In this document: one piece after another, positions 41,843 through 50,533 of the stretch
Numbering within the stretch: the stretch's first letter is position 1
How the letters are laid out: each line of letters starts with the position of its first letter
Assembly: GCA_016788205.1 (NCBI GenBank)
Contig: JAEUTA010000005.1
Coordinates: 1-52,705, forward strand
Origin: Flavobacteriales bacterium
GTDB taxonomy: Bacteria; Bacteroidota; Bacteroidia; Flavobacteriales_F; PHOS-HE28
Reading direction: 5' to 3'
Length of the DNA: 52,705 nucleotides
Notes under the pieces: model-generated
The model's input: only the letters and a program-made list of their open reading frames with translations
Databases searched by the model: none
Told to the model about the DNA's origin: nothing
Translations under genes and position numbers: made by a program

Positions 41843-42568
41843 ATGTTCCGCTTTCCGTTGCCGATACTGCTGCTGTTCATCTCACTTGTGGCCCGTGCGC
41901 AACAGCCTGTGGTGCCGCACATCCCGCACATCGCTGTTACCGGTGCTGCGGAGATGCAGGTGGTGCCGGACGAGATCCACATCTCCATTGACCTGCGCGA
42001 ACGCGGCAGCGGCAACAACAAGGTGACCGTGGACAAGCAGGAGGTGGACCTGAAGGAGGCCGTGAAGGGCCTCGGCTTGGAGCCCACGGCCCTTACCCTG
42101 AGCGATGCCATGGCGGACCTGGTGCCCAAGAAGTTCAGGGACGATGATGTGATCGCTCGCAAGGGCTATTCGCTGAAGGTGGCCGATGCGGAGATGGTCC
42201 GCAAAGTGTTCCTGGAACTGGACCGGCTACAGATCGAGGATGCCTCCATCCACCACGTGTCCCACTCCAAGGAAGTGGAGTACCGCCGGGACATGCGCAT
42301 CAAAGCCATCACCGCTGCGAAGGAGAAGGCGGACTACCTGCTGGCCGCCATCGGCGAGCGTGTTGGAGCTGCGCTGGAGGTGAGCGAGGCCGCTGTGGAG
42401 ACCACGGTTCCTCGTATCCGTGGCAACGTGCGCCGGCTGACCAGCACGTCCTATTCCAATGCCCGGTTCATGGACTCCGATGGTGCGTACGAGGACCTCG
42501 GCGTGAACTTCTCGCGCATCACCATCGCGGCCAACGTACAGTGCGTTTTCGCCATTGCGGCGCGCTGA
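41843..42568 (+). CDS. SIMPL (DUF541) domain secreted protein
   Basis: The 241-residue protein has a signal peptide (MFRFPLPILLLFISLVARAQ) and one SIMPL domain (about 28-240): HIAVTGAAEMQVVPDEIHISIDLRE, DMRIKAITAAKEKADYLLAAIGERVGAALEVSE. The family includes mouse SIMPL and bacterial BP26/Omp28, which form ring-shaped oligomers in the periplasm; function in bacteria is unclear. A long upstream extension in the same frame is out-of-family and is ignored. Confidence 0.88.
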   Translation: MFRFPLPILLLFISLVARAQQPVVPHIPHIAVTGAAEMQVVPDEIHISIDLRERGSGNNKVTVDKQEVDLKEAVKGLGLEPTALTLSDAMADLVPKKFRDDDVIARKGYSLKVADAEMVRKVFLELDRLQIEDASIHHVSHSKEVEYRRDMRIKAITAAKEKADYLLAAIGERVGAALEVSEAAVETTVPRIRGNVRRLTSTSYSNARFMDSDGAYEDLGVNFSRITIAANVQCVFAIAAR

Positions 42569-42692
42569 ACCGTGGCAGGTACCCTCGTGTCGTGCTCTAA
42601 AGCGACATGCAGCCTTCTTCTGCATGGGATCACGGAACTTCGGTCCTTCGCACATGAGGATGCCCCGTATGCCTGAAGCGCGTTGCACCGGT

Positions 42693-44783
42693 ATGCAACG
42701 AGTGCTCGTCGCCCTGGCGTTCTCCGGCCTTGCGCCATTCCTGTTCGCGCAACCGGTGCCGCAGCTGTGGACACCGGACATGCCCATTGATGCGTTGATG
42801 AACAAGGTGCCCACGAGCGAGGTGCCCATCTACCTGCCCGATACCAGCGAGCACCACACCTATCTGCCGAACGGCTTCCGCAAGGCCACCATCCTGGAGC
42901 AGGACCGCTGGCTGCTCATCCGCGATGAGGTGGACGTTGAACGCGTACGCATCATCTTCTCCAAATACCCCACGCGCAACGGTGTTTTCGATGGCCACTA
43001 CTGGCTCACCCGCGACCGACTCATCGAGCTTTTCCGCATGGATCCGGAGCTCAACCGGGAGGACATCGCCTGGGAGGTTGTGCTGCACACCGACTGCCGC
43101 AACGACCGGCAGGTGGCCACGCTCTTCCACGGCATCGAGATCACGCATCGGCCGCGTGTGCACCAAGCGCTTGTGCACGATAGCGTGAAGTCGGCCACAC
43201 CACAAGAGCCGAACGCCGTGCAACGGGAGATGCTCGTGGAGCGGTTGGCACTGTTGGCCCCTGAACCGAGCGCTACGGATCCTGCGCCCATCGATGATCG
43301 GCAGGCCCGGTTGATGCAACGGCTGGATAGCCTTGCCGCCGATACCAGCACCCTGCGCGGAAGCCCCGACCAGGACCGACTTCTTGCGGCGGGCCGGGAG
43401 CAGCTTACCCGCTTCACCATGGCGTTCGGCATGCCCGGCGATAGCGTGGTATGGAAGGTGTTGGACCGGCACCCGGCCTGGAAGCAAGTGGTGGTGGTGG
43501 CCGACTGGACAGGTAGCATGTACGGCTACGGAGCGCAGGCGCTGGATTGGCATACCGCCCATTTCGACCGCTCGGGACTGGTGTGGTTCACGCTCTTCAA
43601 CGATGGCAATGCCACGCCGGACCACAGGAAGAAAGTGGGCTCCACCGGCGGCCTGTACGATGGCAAAGCCGATAACATCAAAGGGCTGATGGCGCTTTAC
43701 CAGCTGGTGATGATGAAGGGCAGTGGGGGCGACGGACCGGAGAATCCGCTGGAGGCCGTGCTGCATGCGATGGAGCGCTACCCCGATGCGGGCGAGATCG
43801 TGCTGATCGCGGACAACAACGCCTGCGTGCGCGACATGGAACTGCTGGAGCTGGTGGATGTGCCCCTGCGCGTGGTGGTCTGCGGCGCGACCCACCAGGT
43901 GAACGAGCAATTGCTCAACATCGCCCTGGCCACCAACGGTTCGCTGCACACCATGGAAGAGGACCTGCACAATGCGCAGGTGGAGCGCAACAAGCGGGGC
44001 GATGTGGTGCGCCTGCCGGACCTGAACATGAAGTTCGCGAAACCCGTTTGCGAGGATGGAGGAGTGGGCCACATCACCGGTGGCGGCATGCTCACCCGGT
44101 ACGGTTCGCTGGAGCAGGCGTTGAAGGAACGGCGCACCGCCGAAGCTCTTGATATCAGTGACGAGCCGCTCCAGCGCCTGCCACGCGCCATCGGTAAGCT
44201 GGAGGCCTTGAAAGCCTTGAGCATGAACCGCACCGGACTGGCTACCCTGGATGGACGGCTCTTGAAGAACGACCACCTGCGTGTGCTGGAGATGGATGGC
44301 AACGACTTCACCGAACTGCCTGCCGAACTGGCCGCGCAGCGCTTCCTGGTGCGGCTGAACGCGCGCGATAACCGCATCGCACACATCGCACCGCAGCTGG
44401 CCAATTTGCAGTTCCTGAAGGAACTGGATCTGAGCGATAATCCCTTGGGAGAGCTGCCGGATGCGTTCCCGTCCACACGCATGGAGGTACTGAAGCTGGC
44501 GAATACGGGCCTTACGCGATGGCCTGCCGTGCTGAAACGCATGCGGCGGCTGAAGCACCTGGACCTTTCGGGCAATACGTTAGATGTGGTGACCCTCGGG
44601 CCGGGCCTGCCACGCAACATCGAAGTACTGGACCTGGCCAGCTGCACCATCGCCGAGGTGAAACTGAACGGGGATGTACCTGCCACCTTGCGCGTACTGG
44701 ACCTTACCGGTGTGCCGTTGTCGCCGGAAGCGCTTACCCGCTTGCGCACCGCACTGCCCAAGGTGAAGGTGTTGCCCCAGTGA
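42693..44783 (+). CDS. Secreted vWA and leucine-rich-repeat protein
   Basis: This 696-residue protein has a signal peptide (MQRVLVALAFSGLAPFLFAQ), a unique N-terminal region (about 20-260), a von Willebrand A-like domain (about 265-420) with VVVVADWTGSMYGYG, a variant of the DxSxS metal site with Thr and Gly, and GEIVLIADNNACVRD. It is followed by at least five leucine-rich repeats (about 490-690; ALDISDEPLQRLPRAIGKLEALKALSMNRTGL and repeats LKELDLSDNPLGELP, LKHLDLSGNTLDVV). Neither domain is enzymatic; both point to protein contacts. ATG codons upstream of the chosen start have no signal-peptide character. Confidence 0.8.
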   Translation: MQRVLVALAFSGLAPFLFAQPVPQLWTPDMPIDALMNKVPTSEVPIYLPDTSEHHTYLPNGFRKATILEQDRWLLIRDEVDVERVRIIFSKYPTRNGVFDGHYWLTRDRLIELFRMDPELNREDIAWEVVLHTDCRNDRQVATLFHGIEITHRPRVHQALVHDSVKSATPQEPNAVQREMLVERLALLAPEPSATDPAPIDDRQARLMQRLDSLAADTSTLRGSPDQDRLLAAGREQLTRFTMAFGMPGDSVVWKVLDRHPAWKQVVVVADWTGSMYGYGAQALDWHTAHFDRSGLVWFTLFNDGNATPDHRKKVGSTGGLYDGKADNIKGLMALYQLVMMKGSGGDGPENPLEAVLHAMERYPDAGEIVLIADNNACVRDMELLELVDVPLRVVVCGATHQVNEQLLNIALATNGSLHTMEEDLHNAQVERNKRGDVVRLPDLNMKFAKPVCEDGGVGHITGGGMLTRYGSLEQALKERRTAEALDISDEPLQRLPRAIGKLEALKALSMNRTGLATLDGRLLKNDHLRVLEMDGNDFTELPAELAAQRFLVRLNARDNRIAHIAPQLANLQFLKELDLSDNPLGELPDAFPSTRMEVLKLANTGLTRWPAVLKRMRRLKHLDLSGNTLDVVTLGPGLPRNIEVLDLASCTIAEVKLNGDVPATLRVLDLTGVPLSPEALTRLRTALPKVKVLPQ

Positions 44784-44855
44784 GCCGGAGAGACGGGCTG
44801 TGGCACCGGGCAGCACATGGCGGGCATATCTTGTCTTCAGACTAAAGCTACCACC

Positions 44856-45755
44856 ATGCGAACACGACTCCTCCCCACGTTGCTGTTCCCCGCCCTGCTG
44901 ACCGCCCAACCGCACTACCTGGACAACGACCCCGTCTGGACCGTTACCGCCGTGTGCAACCAGGCGGGCATGGGTGGCGGGCCATGCATCACCACCGACA
45001 CGTACAGATACACGCTCGGTGCGGATTCCATCGTGGATGGCATCACGTACAAGCAGGTGCTGCGCTCGGGTCATGTCAGCTATGCGTGGTACGGTGGCGC
45101 CCCGGCGCCCAGCTCCTGCATGGGGACCTCCAGTTATCCCGAGCAGTTCCACGGGCTGCTGCGGCAGGAAGGACGTGCCCTTTTCACCTACGACGGACAG
45201 GCCGATGCGCTGTTGTTCGACTTCGACCTGGAGGTGGGCGACCACTTGCCCATCACGGTGAACAACTGGAATGACCAGGTGGTGGTGACCGCACTGGACA
45301 GTACGCAGATGGACGGTGAATGGCGCCGCATCTTCACTGTGGAAGGCGACTGGTCGCAAGTGCTGGTGGAAGGTGCGGGTTCGGACAAAGGGCTCTTTGA
45401 ACCGGTCTCCAGCGCGTTCGAGTGTGGTTACACCCTCGATTGCTACGGCTTCGGTGGGCAGCGCTACTATCCTGAGCCGGGACCGGACTGTGCAGGCATC
45501 ATGGCCGTACAGGATCGCGAGGATGATGGGGCTGCGCTCGACATCATGCCCAACCCGGCGAGTAGCCAGGTGACCATTCGTGTACCGCAGAGCGTGGGCC
45601 CGGCCACCGTGGAAGTGCTGGACATGCACGGTCGGTCGCGTCTATCGGCAGTGGCCGCCAACGGTGCGGCAGTGGTGGATGTCGCTGCACTGGCCGATGG
45701 GGCCTACGTGGTGCGTTCCCGTGGTGCACGGCACCTACTGGTGGTACAGCGCTAA
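44856..45755 (+). CDS. T9SS-exported protein of unknown function
   Basis: The 299-residue protein has a signal peptide (MRTRLLPTLLFPALLTAQ), a beta-rich mature part with several Cys (VCNQAGMGGGPCITTDTYRYTL; AFECGYTLDCYGFGG) that resembles short Bacteroidota surface proteins with a jelly-roll-like repeat, and a type A T9SS tail (IMPNPASSQVTIRVPQ ... YVVRSRGARHLLVVQR). Function unknown; it follows the vWA-LRR gene after 72 bases on the same strand. Confidence 0.75.
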   Translation: MRTRLLPTLLFPALLTAQPHYLDNDPVWTVTAVCNQAGMGGGPCITTDTYRYTLGADSIVDGITYKQVLRSGHVSYAWYGGAPAPSSCMGTSSYPEQFHGLLRQEGRALFTYDGQADALLFDFDLEVGDHLPITVNNWNDQVVVTALDSTQMDGEWRRIFTVEGDWSQVLVEGAGSDKGLFEPVSSAFECGYTLDCYGFGGQRYYPEPGPDCAGIMAVQDREDDGAALDIMPNPASSQVTIRVPQSVGPATVEVLDMHGRSRLSAVAANGAAVVDVAALADGAYVVRSRGARHLLVVQR

Positions 45756-45805
45756 GCGCGGCGGCTGGCACTTGTGCAGCCCAACGAAGACCAGTTTCGT
45801 TGCGT

Positions 45806-46021
45806 TCACCCTTTCTTACCGCTCACCAGCAGCACCAGTCCCGCTGCGGCGCATAGGCCTCCGGCGATGAAGTAGGGCGAGAAGGCGCTGTCCCGCTTGC
45901 CCAAGGTGATCTCGGTCTTGCCGAGGTCGATCTCCGCCTGTCCTTCATCCTTCCGGGTGAAACCCAATGCAATGATGACGATACCGACGACGAGCAGGAT
46001 GGTGGGAAGTGCTTTGCGCAT
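45806..46021 (-). CDS. Small two-helix membrane protein, DUF3185-like
   Basis: This 71-residue protein has two hydrophobic helices (about 4-20 and 48-66) separated by a charged loop (TRKDEGQAEIDLGKTEITLGKRDS). The layout recalls DUF3185 proteins, though assignment is loose. It lies 17 bases downstream of the next reverse-strand gene, so it is likely to be part of the same transcript. Confidence 0.55.
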   Translation of the reverse strand: MRKALPTILLVVGIVIIALGFTRKDEGQAEIDLGKTEITLGKRDSAFSPYFIAGGLCAAAGLVLLVSGKKG

Positions 46022-46038
46022 GATTATGGTGTTGAAGT

Positions 46039-47109
46039 TCAGTGAATGATGCGGGTGCCGAGGAGCTGGCGGTAATTCTGTTCGGTAATGGAGCGGCCTT
46101 CGTGGAAATAGAATACGCCCCCCCATGCATGTTCCGCTTTGCGCAGTTCGGCGCAGCCGGTGCCGGTGTTCAGGTGGTCTATGGTGACCATGCAGCGTGC
46201 TACCTGCACCTGTTCCGTATCACCACAGTCGACGTTGGCGGAACCAACGCGTAACCATGGCTCCTGCTCTTCAGGATCGGCAGCCGACGGCGTTATCGAC
46301 GCGTTATGTGCCACCGGCGTGGGTCGCTCACGGAGGGGGAACGCAGCGGTGTTCCGCGGGGTGGGCTTCTCCATCGCGGGCATGACGTTAGGCACCTCGG
46401 GTTCGATGGACGCTATGGTCAACGATGCTGTGGGCTCACGGTCGATGGGCGCGGTCGCGAGGGCTGGTGGCACGTACGCTCCCTCACCCACCACACGCAC
46501 CGCACCGGTACCAGCTGGGCGTGGGCCGGGACGCGATGCCTTACCGATCACGAGCTTCGGCAGTCGTGCAGCGAGTGGATCGCCGACCGGAGCTGGTGAA
46601 GCAGTGCCCATGGCCCAGGCGCCATCATCGGTACGGCCTTCGCTCTGGTGGATGCTTACGACCGTACTGCTTCGCTCGTAGATACGTTCATGGTCCGTCG
46701 TGTAAACGAAGTCGTCCTTCGCTTCATCGAAATAGACCAAGCCCACGGGACCGGCGTAGTGGTAGGATGTGCCTTCCACCATCCGCTCCATCAGGATCTC
46801 CAACGGGAAGTCGCGTTCCTCGCCGTTGCGGCTGATGGGGAGGTTCGCATCAAAGACCACCTCCTTCGTGGCGCAACCCGGACTCTCCGCGCGGAGCACA
46901 TAGTGCGCATGGTAGGGTAGTTCAAGGTCGAACCGTCCGCCGTCATGTTCCACCACGTATGCTTCACTGAACTCCGGGACCAACGTGAGCCGAACCGCCG
47001 ACTTCTCTATCCCAATGGTGCGCACGATACCATCCGCCTTCAGCATGTTCCCGAAGACACATGCCGAGCAAGCCGCGCTGAGCGTGACGAGGACATAACG
47101 TGCCTTCAT
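46039..47109 (-). CDS. Secreted Bacteroidota protein of unknown function
   Basis: This 356-residue protein has a signal peptide (MKARYVLVTLSAACSACVFG). Residues about 25-160 show a phrase often seen in Bacteroidota envelope proteins: YVLRAESPGCATKEVVFDANLP, ERDFPLEILMERMVEGTSYHYAGPVGLVYFDEAKDDFVYT. A long Pro/Ala-rich linker (about 170-285) leads to a C-terminal part with three Cys (ANVDCGDTEQVQVARCMVTID, GTGCAELRKAEH). No known domain named. Start chosen at the signal peptide; the longer ORF is out of family. Confidence 0.6.
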   Translation of the reverse strand: MKARYVLVTLSAACSACVFGNMLKADGIVRTIGIEKSAVRLTLVPEFSEAYVVEHDGGRFDLELPYHAHYVLRAESPGCATKEVVFDANLPISRNGEERDFPLEILMERMVEGTSYHYAGPVGLVYFDEAKDDFVYTTDHERIYERSSTVVSIHQSEGRTDDGAWAMGTASPAPVGDPLAARLPKLVIGKASRPGPRPAGTGAVRVVGEGAYVPPALATAPIDREPTASLTIASIEPEVPNVMPAMEKPTPRNTAAFPLRERPTPVAHNASITPSAADPEEQEPWLRVGSANVDCGDTEQVQVARCMVTIDHLNTGTGCAELRKAEHAWGGVFYFHEGRSITEQNYRQLLGTRIIH

Positions 47110-47387
47110 GAGTGAATGGGATATGCTACTTCCATGGGCTGAAATGGTGCCAAGTGCCCGCCACGGGAGCTGCCTGCCCGGGAAACCGCATGCGGCAAGC
47201 GTTCCGGAAGGTGATGGGCCATACTTGACATCGGTGCGCGGGGCGCCGTGCTGGGGAGCCCGTTCCACAGGATCGTGGAGCGCGGGTGGCGAACAGCGCA
47301 TCGGCTACCTCAGTGATCCCCCGCGGGAAGCGGGAACGTGGTGTGGCAAGGTGTTTCGTAGCTGTGCGCAACATCCACTCCACCACC

Positions 47388-48557
47388 ATGACCTTACTGC
47401 CCCCCGCGCAGGACCCTGCTTCCGTGCGCCGTGTGATCCAGCCACAGTACCAGAAGTTCAGCCTCATCATCCTCGGGCTCATCGGCCTTGTGTATGGGCT
47501 GCACGTGGCACGGCCCATCCTGGTGCCCATGCTCTTCGCGCTATTGCTCGCCATGCTGCTCAACCCCGTGGTCACGCGCTTGATGCGCTGGCGCGTGCCC
47601 CGTATCCTGGCCATCACGCTGGCCGTGCTCACCAGTATGGCGTTGCTGGCGGCGCTGGCCTACTTCATCGTCACCCAGGCATCGCACCTCAACGAGGCCA
47701 TGCCCAAGATGAAGGAGCAGCTCAATGCCATTTCCCGGGACATGCAGGGCTGGGCGCAGGAGCAATTCAACCTGAAGCGGCGCGAGATCAAGGACGCCAT
47801 GGCGCAGATGAAGGAAAATAGCATGTCCGGCGGAAGCGGTTTGGTGGGCGAGACCTTGACCACGGTGGGGGCGTTGTTCGCCTTCTTCTTCCTGCTACCG
47901 GTGTACACCTTCCTGCTGCTGTTGTACAAGCGGCTGCTCACCACCTTCCTCATGCGTTTATTCGGCGACAAGGACCGTGGTACGGTGAAGGAGGTGCTGG
48001 ACCAGACCAAGGTGGTGGTGCAGAGCTACCTGCTGGGCCTGCTCATCGAAGCAGGCATCGTGGCCAGCCTCAACTGGATCGGCCTCACCCTCATCGGCGT
48101 CAAATACGCGTTGCTGCTGGCGGTGGTGGGTGCGTTGCTCAACCTGGTGCCGTACATCGGGATGATGATCGCCACGGTGTTGCCCATGGCCATAGCCCTG
48201 GCCACACAGGATGCGGAAGCGGCCATGTGGGTGCTGGGGCTCTACCTGGGCGTGCAGTTCATCGACAACAACCTCATCGTGCCGCGCATCGTTGGTTCGC
48301 GCGTGGAGCTGAACGCGCTCGTCTCCCTCGTGGCCGTTATGCTCGGCGGCTCGCTCTGGGGCATCCCGGGCATGTTCCTGGCGTTGCCCATCACGGCCAT
48401 ACTCAAGGTGGTGTTCGACCGTGTGCCGGCCATGCAGCCCTTCGGCTATGTGTTGGGCGATGATGAACACCGCGAGTACCGGGAGCAGATGCAGGTGAGG
48501 AACTGGCACAAGTTGTTCGCACACGACGGCGCTGCTTCCACGCCTGCGGGGAAGTGA
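47388..48557 (+). CDS. AI-2E family transporter (PerM-like permease)
   Basis: This 389-residue protein has about seven to eight membrane helices with the AI-2E/PerM signatures: FALLLAMLLNPVVTRLMRWRVPRILAI (residues about 51-77), FFLLPVYTFLLLLYKRLL, and the C-terminal LNLVPYIGMMIATVLPMAIAL and GSRVELNALVSLVAVMLGGSLWGIPGMFLALPITAILKVVFD. TqsA/PerM members are thought to transport autoinducer-2 or act as Na+/H+ antiporters; which applies here is open. The longer N-terminal extension of the ORF is not used. The 278 bases ahead of it hold no recognised gene. Confidence 0.9.
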   Translation: MTLLPPAQDPASVRRVIQPQYQKFSLIILGLIGLVYGLHVARPILVPMLFALLLAMLLNPVVTRLMRWRVPRILAITLAVLTSMALLAALAYFIVTQASHLNEAMPKMKEQLNAISRDMQGWAQEQFNLKRREIKDAMAQMKENSMSGGSGLVGETLTTVGALFAFFFLLPVYTFLLLLYKRLLTTFLMRLFGDKDRGTVKEVLDQTKVVVQSYLLGLLIEAGIVASLNWIGLTLIGVKYALLLAVVGALLNLVPYIGMMIATVLPMAIALATQDAEAAMWVLGLYLGVQFIDNNLIVPRIVGSRVELNALVSLVAVMLGGSLWGIPGMFLALPITAILKVVFDRVPAMQPFGYVLGDDEHREYREQMQVRNWHKLFAHDGAASTPAGK

Positions 48558-48683
48558 TCCCCCAGTGTGGAACGCGGTAGCCCATTCGGCTTTCGCTCTG
48601 CAACCCCCTACGGAAACGGGCTTTCCATGCGTTCCGTGGTCCGTGGCATGCGATCGGCCAGTATGGATGCAACACCTCTTCCC

Positions 48684-49088
48684 ATGAACACCCCAGCCAC
48701 CGCCACACCCCACACCGCCCCGGTTCAACGTTATGCCGCCGCCGAGCTTGAAGGCTTCCGTCAATTGCTGATGGAGCGCCTGACCGAAACGGATGCGTCC
48801 ATCGCCAGCCTCGAGCAGGTGCTGCTGCTGGACCGCGGCAATGGCACCGATGATACCGCGCGCACCACGAACGTGTCCGAGGATGGCCAGGCCACCTTGG
48901 AACGCGAAGAGGCAGCTTACCTCATGGCCCGCCAACGGAAGTACCGCACGGAGCTGTCGAACGCATTGGCACGTGTCGCGCATGGTACGTACGGTATCTG
49001 CCGCATCACCGGCCAGCGTATCCCGGCTGATAGGCTGCGCGCGGTGCCCACCGCCACCATGTGCATGGAAGCCAAACTCAACAACTGA
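48684..49088 (+). CDS. TraR/DksA family regulator with degenerate zinc finger
   Basis: This 134-residue protein has the N-terminal coiled-coil (about 15-90, ELEGFRQLLMERLTETDASIASLEQVLLL) and a DksA/TraR C-terminal part: LARVAHGTYGICRITGQRIPADRLRAVPTATMCMEAK. Canonical members bind zinc with four Cys; here only one Cys stands in each half (ICRITG and TMCMEA), so metal binding is doubtful. DksA-like proteins act on RNA polymerase with ppGpp. Start could also be 21 bases upstream. The next gene follows after 5 bases. Confidence 0.75.
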   Translation: MNTPATATPHTAPVQRYAAAELEGFRQLLMERLTETDASIASLEQVLLLDRGNGTDDTARTTNVSEDGQATLEREEAAYLMARQRKYRTELSNALARVAHGTYGICRITGQRIPADRLRAVPTATMCMEAKLNN

Positions 49089-49093
49089 TCGCC

Positions 49094-49534
49094 ATGCCCG
49101 CCGCGCAGAATTCCGTTCACGACCTCATGGTCACGCTCTCGGCCAATCGGCATGCGTATGCACGGGGCTGGGAGCATATGAAGGATCCGTTCAACAAACA
49201 CCTGTTGCGCCAGTTGGCCACCAAACGCAACCACCCCATGGTGGAACTGAACCGCGCGCTGGTCATCGCCGGTGGCCTGCCGTGCGATGTGCTGCATAGC
49301 GAGGAAGTTGATAGCATGCCCACGGTGGATCCTGCGGATGACAACGATGGCTTCTTTCTCGCACGCATGAAGGCGTGCGAACAACGGACGATGGAATTGT
49401 ACGCCGAACTCCTCCGTGATGAAGCACTGCCAAAGGGCTTGCGTAAATTGTTGGAAGAACATATGCGTGCTACGAGCACCATCCTGGTCATCATCGCTGA
49501 AGCATTGCGCACCAGTGCGGCGCGCGCTGCGTGA
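49094..49534 (+). CDS. Ferritin-like helical protein, DUF2383-like
   Basis: The 146-residue protein is all-helical and shows the PA2169-like layout: SVHDLMVTLSANRHAYARGWEHMKD, FNKHLLRQLATKRNHPMVELNRAL and ACEQRTMELYAELLRD. Metal-ligand spacing (His/Glu) is partly kept, but I cannot tell whether iron is bound. It starts 5 bases behind the TraR/DksA-like gene and ends in a strong terminator. The longer ORF start upstream overlaps that gene and is not used. Confidence 0.65.
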   Translation: MPAAQNSVHDLMVTLSANRHAYARGWEHMKDPFNKHLLRQLATKRNHPMVELNRALVIAGGLPCDVLHSEEVDSMPTVDPADDNDGFFLARMKACEQRTMELYAELLRDEALPKGLRKLLEEHMRATSTILVIIAEALRTSAARAA

Positions 49535-49558
49535 CCACGGATAACGGTGGAAGTGGGC

Positions 49559-49587
49559 AAGGGCCGGGGTGTCGCACCCCGGCCCTT
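49559..49587 (+). terminator. Intrinsic terminator with 13-bp perfect stem
   Basis: AAGGGCCGGGGTG (49559-49571) pairs with CACCCCGGCCCTT (49575-49587) around TCG. It follows the ferritin-like gene by 24 bases and lacks a long T-run. Between here and the next gene (49812) there is no other gene. Confidence 0.8.
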
Positions 49588-49811
49588 CGTCCGTTCAGGC
49601 GTATGCGAGAGTTGGTACCGTGATAGCGCATCGTTCAACACGGAGCACAGCGCGCTGCGGAGTTCGCGGGGCGGCGATTCCACAAAGCGTGGTGTTCCCT
49701 GCAAGGCTGCTTTGGTGATCGCATGCAGGAGACGCTTGACTATCAAGCATTCTGGTGCGAAGGGCGTGTGGCACACTTCTGTAAGGTGTAGTTGCAACAA
49801 CGCTTACGACC

Positions 49812-50303
49812 ATGAACACCGGGCTCCTGCACTCCATCCTGCTCGCCACAGCGGTAGTGGCGACTCCCTTGTTCGCACAAGACAGCTACACCAGCGATGT
49901 GGTGGTGGAGCGCGGCAACACGCTGGTGCTCGTGGACCACGTGGGCGGCGACCTGCGCACACCGGTGAGCGAGAAAGCCGCTGACCGTTCACTGCGTATC
50001 GTGGAAGCCGGTGCCGATGGACTCTATCATGTCCGTATCCGCAGCGCACAGCGCATCCAACGGATGGAAGGAACTTACCTGGACAGCGCCTTGGCCATTC
50101 CGCATGGCCGCTTCATCTACTACCACCCGAACGGTCGCATCGAGAGCGTGGGGGAGTATGACCGCGGCGTGAAGGTGGGCACCTGGTACACACAGGACAT
50201 CACGGGCCAAGGCCGCGCTGAACGCACCTACACCGGGCTCACCGTGGATGAACTCCTGGTGGCCGAAGGGGTGCACGCCCAAGCGCGCACGGTGGGGCGC
50301 TAA
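49812..50303 (+). CDS. Secreted MORN/YwqK-like repeat protein
   Basis: This 163-residue protein has a signal peptide (MNTGLLHSILLATAVVATPLFAQ) and a repeated 'GxxxxxY..NG.ixSxGxYxxGxxxGxW' pattern visible at HGRFIYYHPNGRIESVGEY and GVKVGTWYTQDITGQGR, as in MORN_2/YwqK-type repeats. These repeats bind lipids or act as antitoxin-like modules in other bacteria, but the role here is unknown. The 230 bases after it contain nothing recognised. Confidence 0.65.
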   Translation: MNTGLLHSILLATAVVATPLFAQDSYTSDVVVERGNTLVLVDHVGGDLRTPVSEKAADRSLRIVEAGADGLYHVRIRSAQRIQRMEGTYLDSALAIPHGRFIYYHPNGRIESVGEYDRGVKVGTWYTQDITGQGRAERTYTGLTVDELLVAEGVHAQARTVGR

Positions 50304-50533
50304 GCCTCGGAAGGCGGTCTCGGCACATCTCGGGGACGCACTCCGCAGGCAGCGAACAGGCTGTGCTCTGTCGTCTGTGCAGGTAGACCACCGTATGGAT
50401 GCAACGGACATTGATGTTCCTGGGCCGGGAAGCAGAACGTTCCCAGCGTATCCGGTTGCCGGGTGGAGCATTCCGTAGCACCGAGCTACAGAAGACTTTC
50501 GGTGTACATTCAACCTACCTGAACCGCCAGCAC

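Noticed and set aside
42630..44558. 642-codon reverse frame opposite the vWA-LRR gene
   Set aside because: Shadow of the real gene; the product is full of His/Arg/Gln and lacks any family feature.
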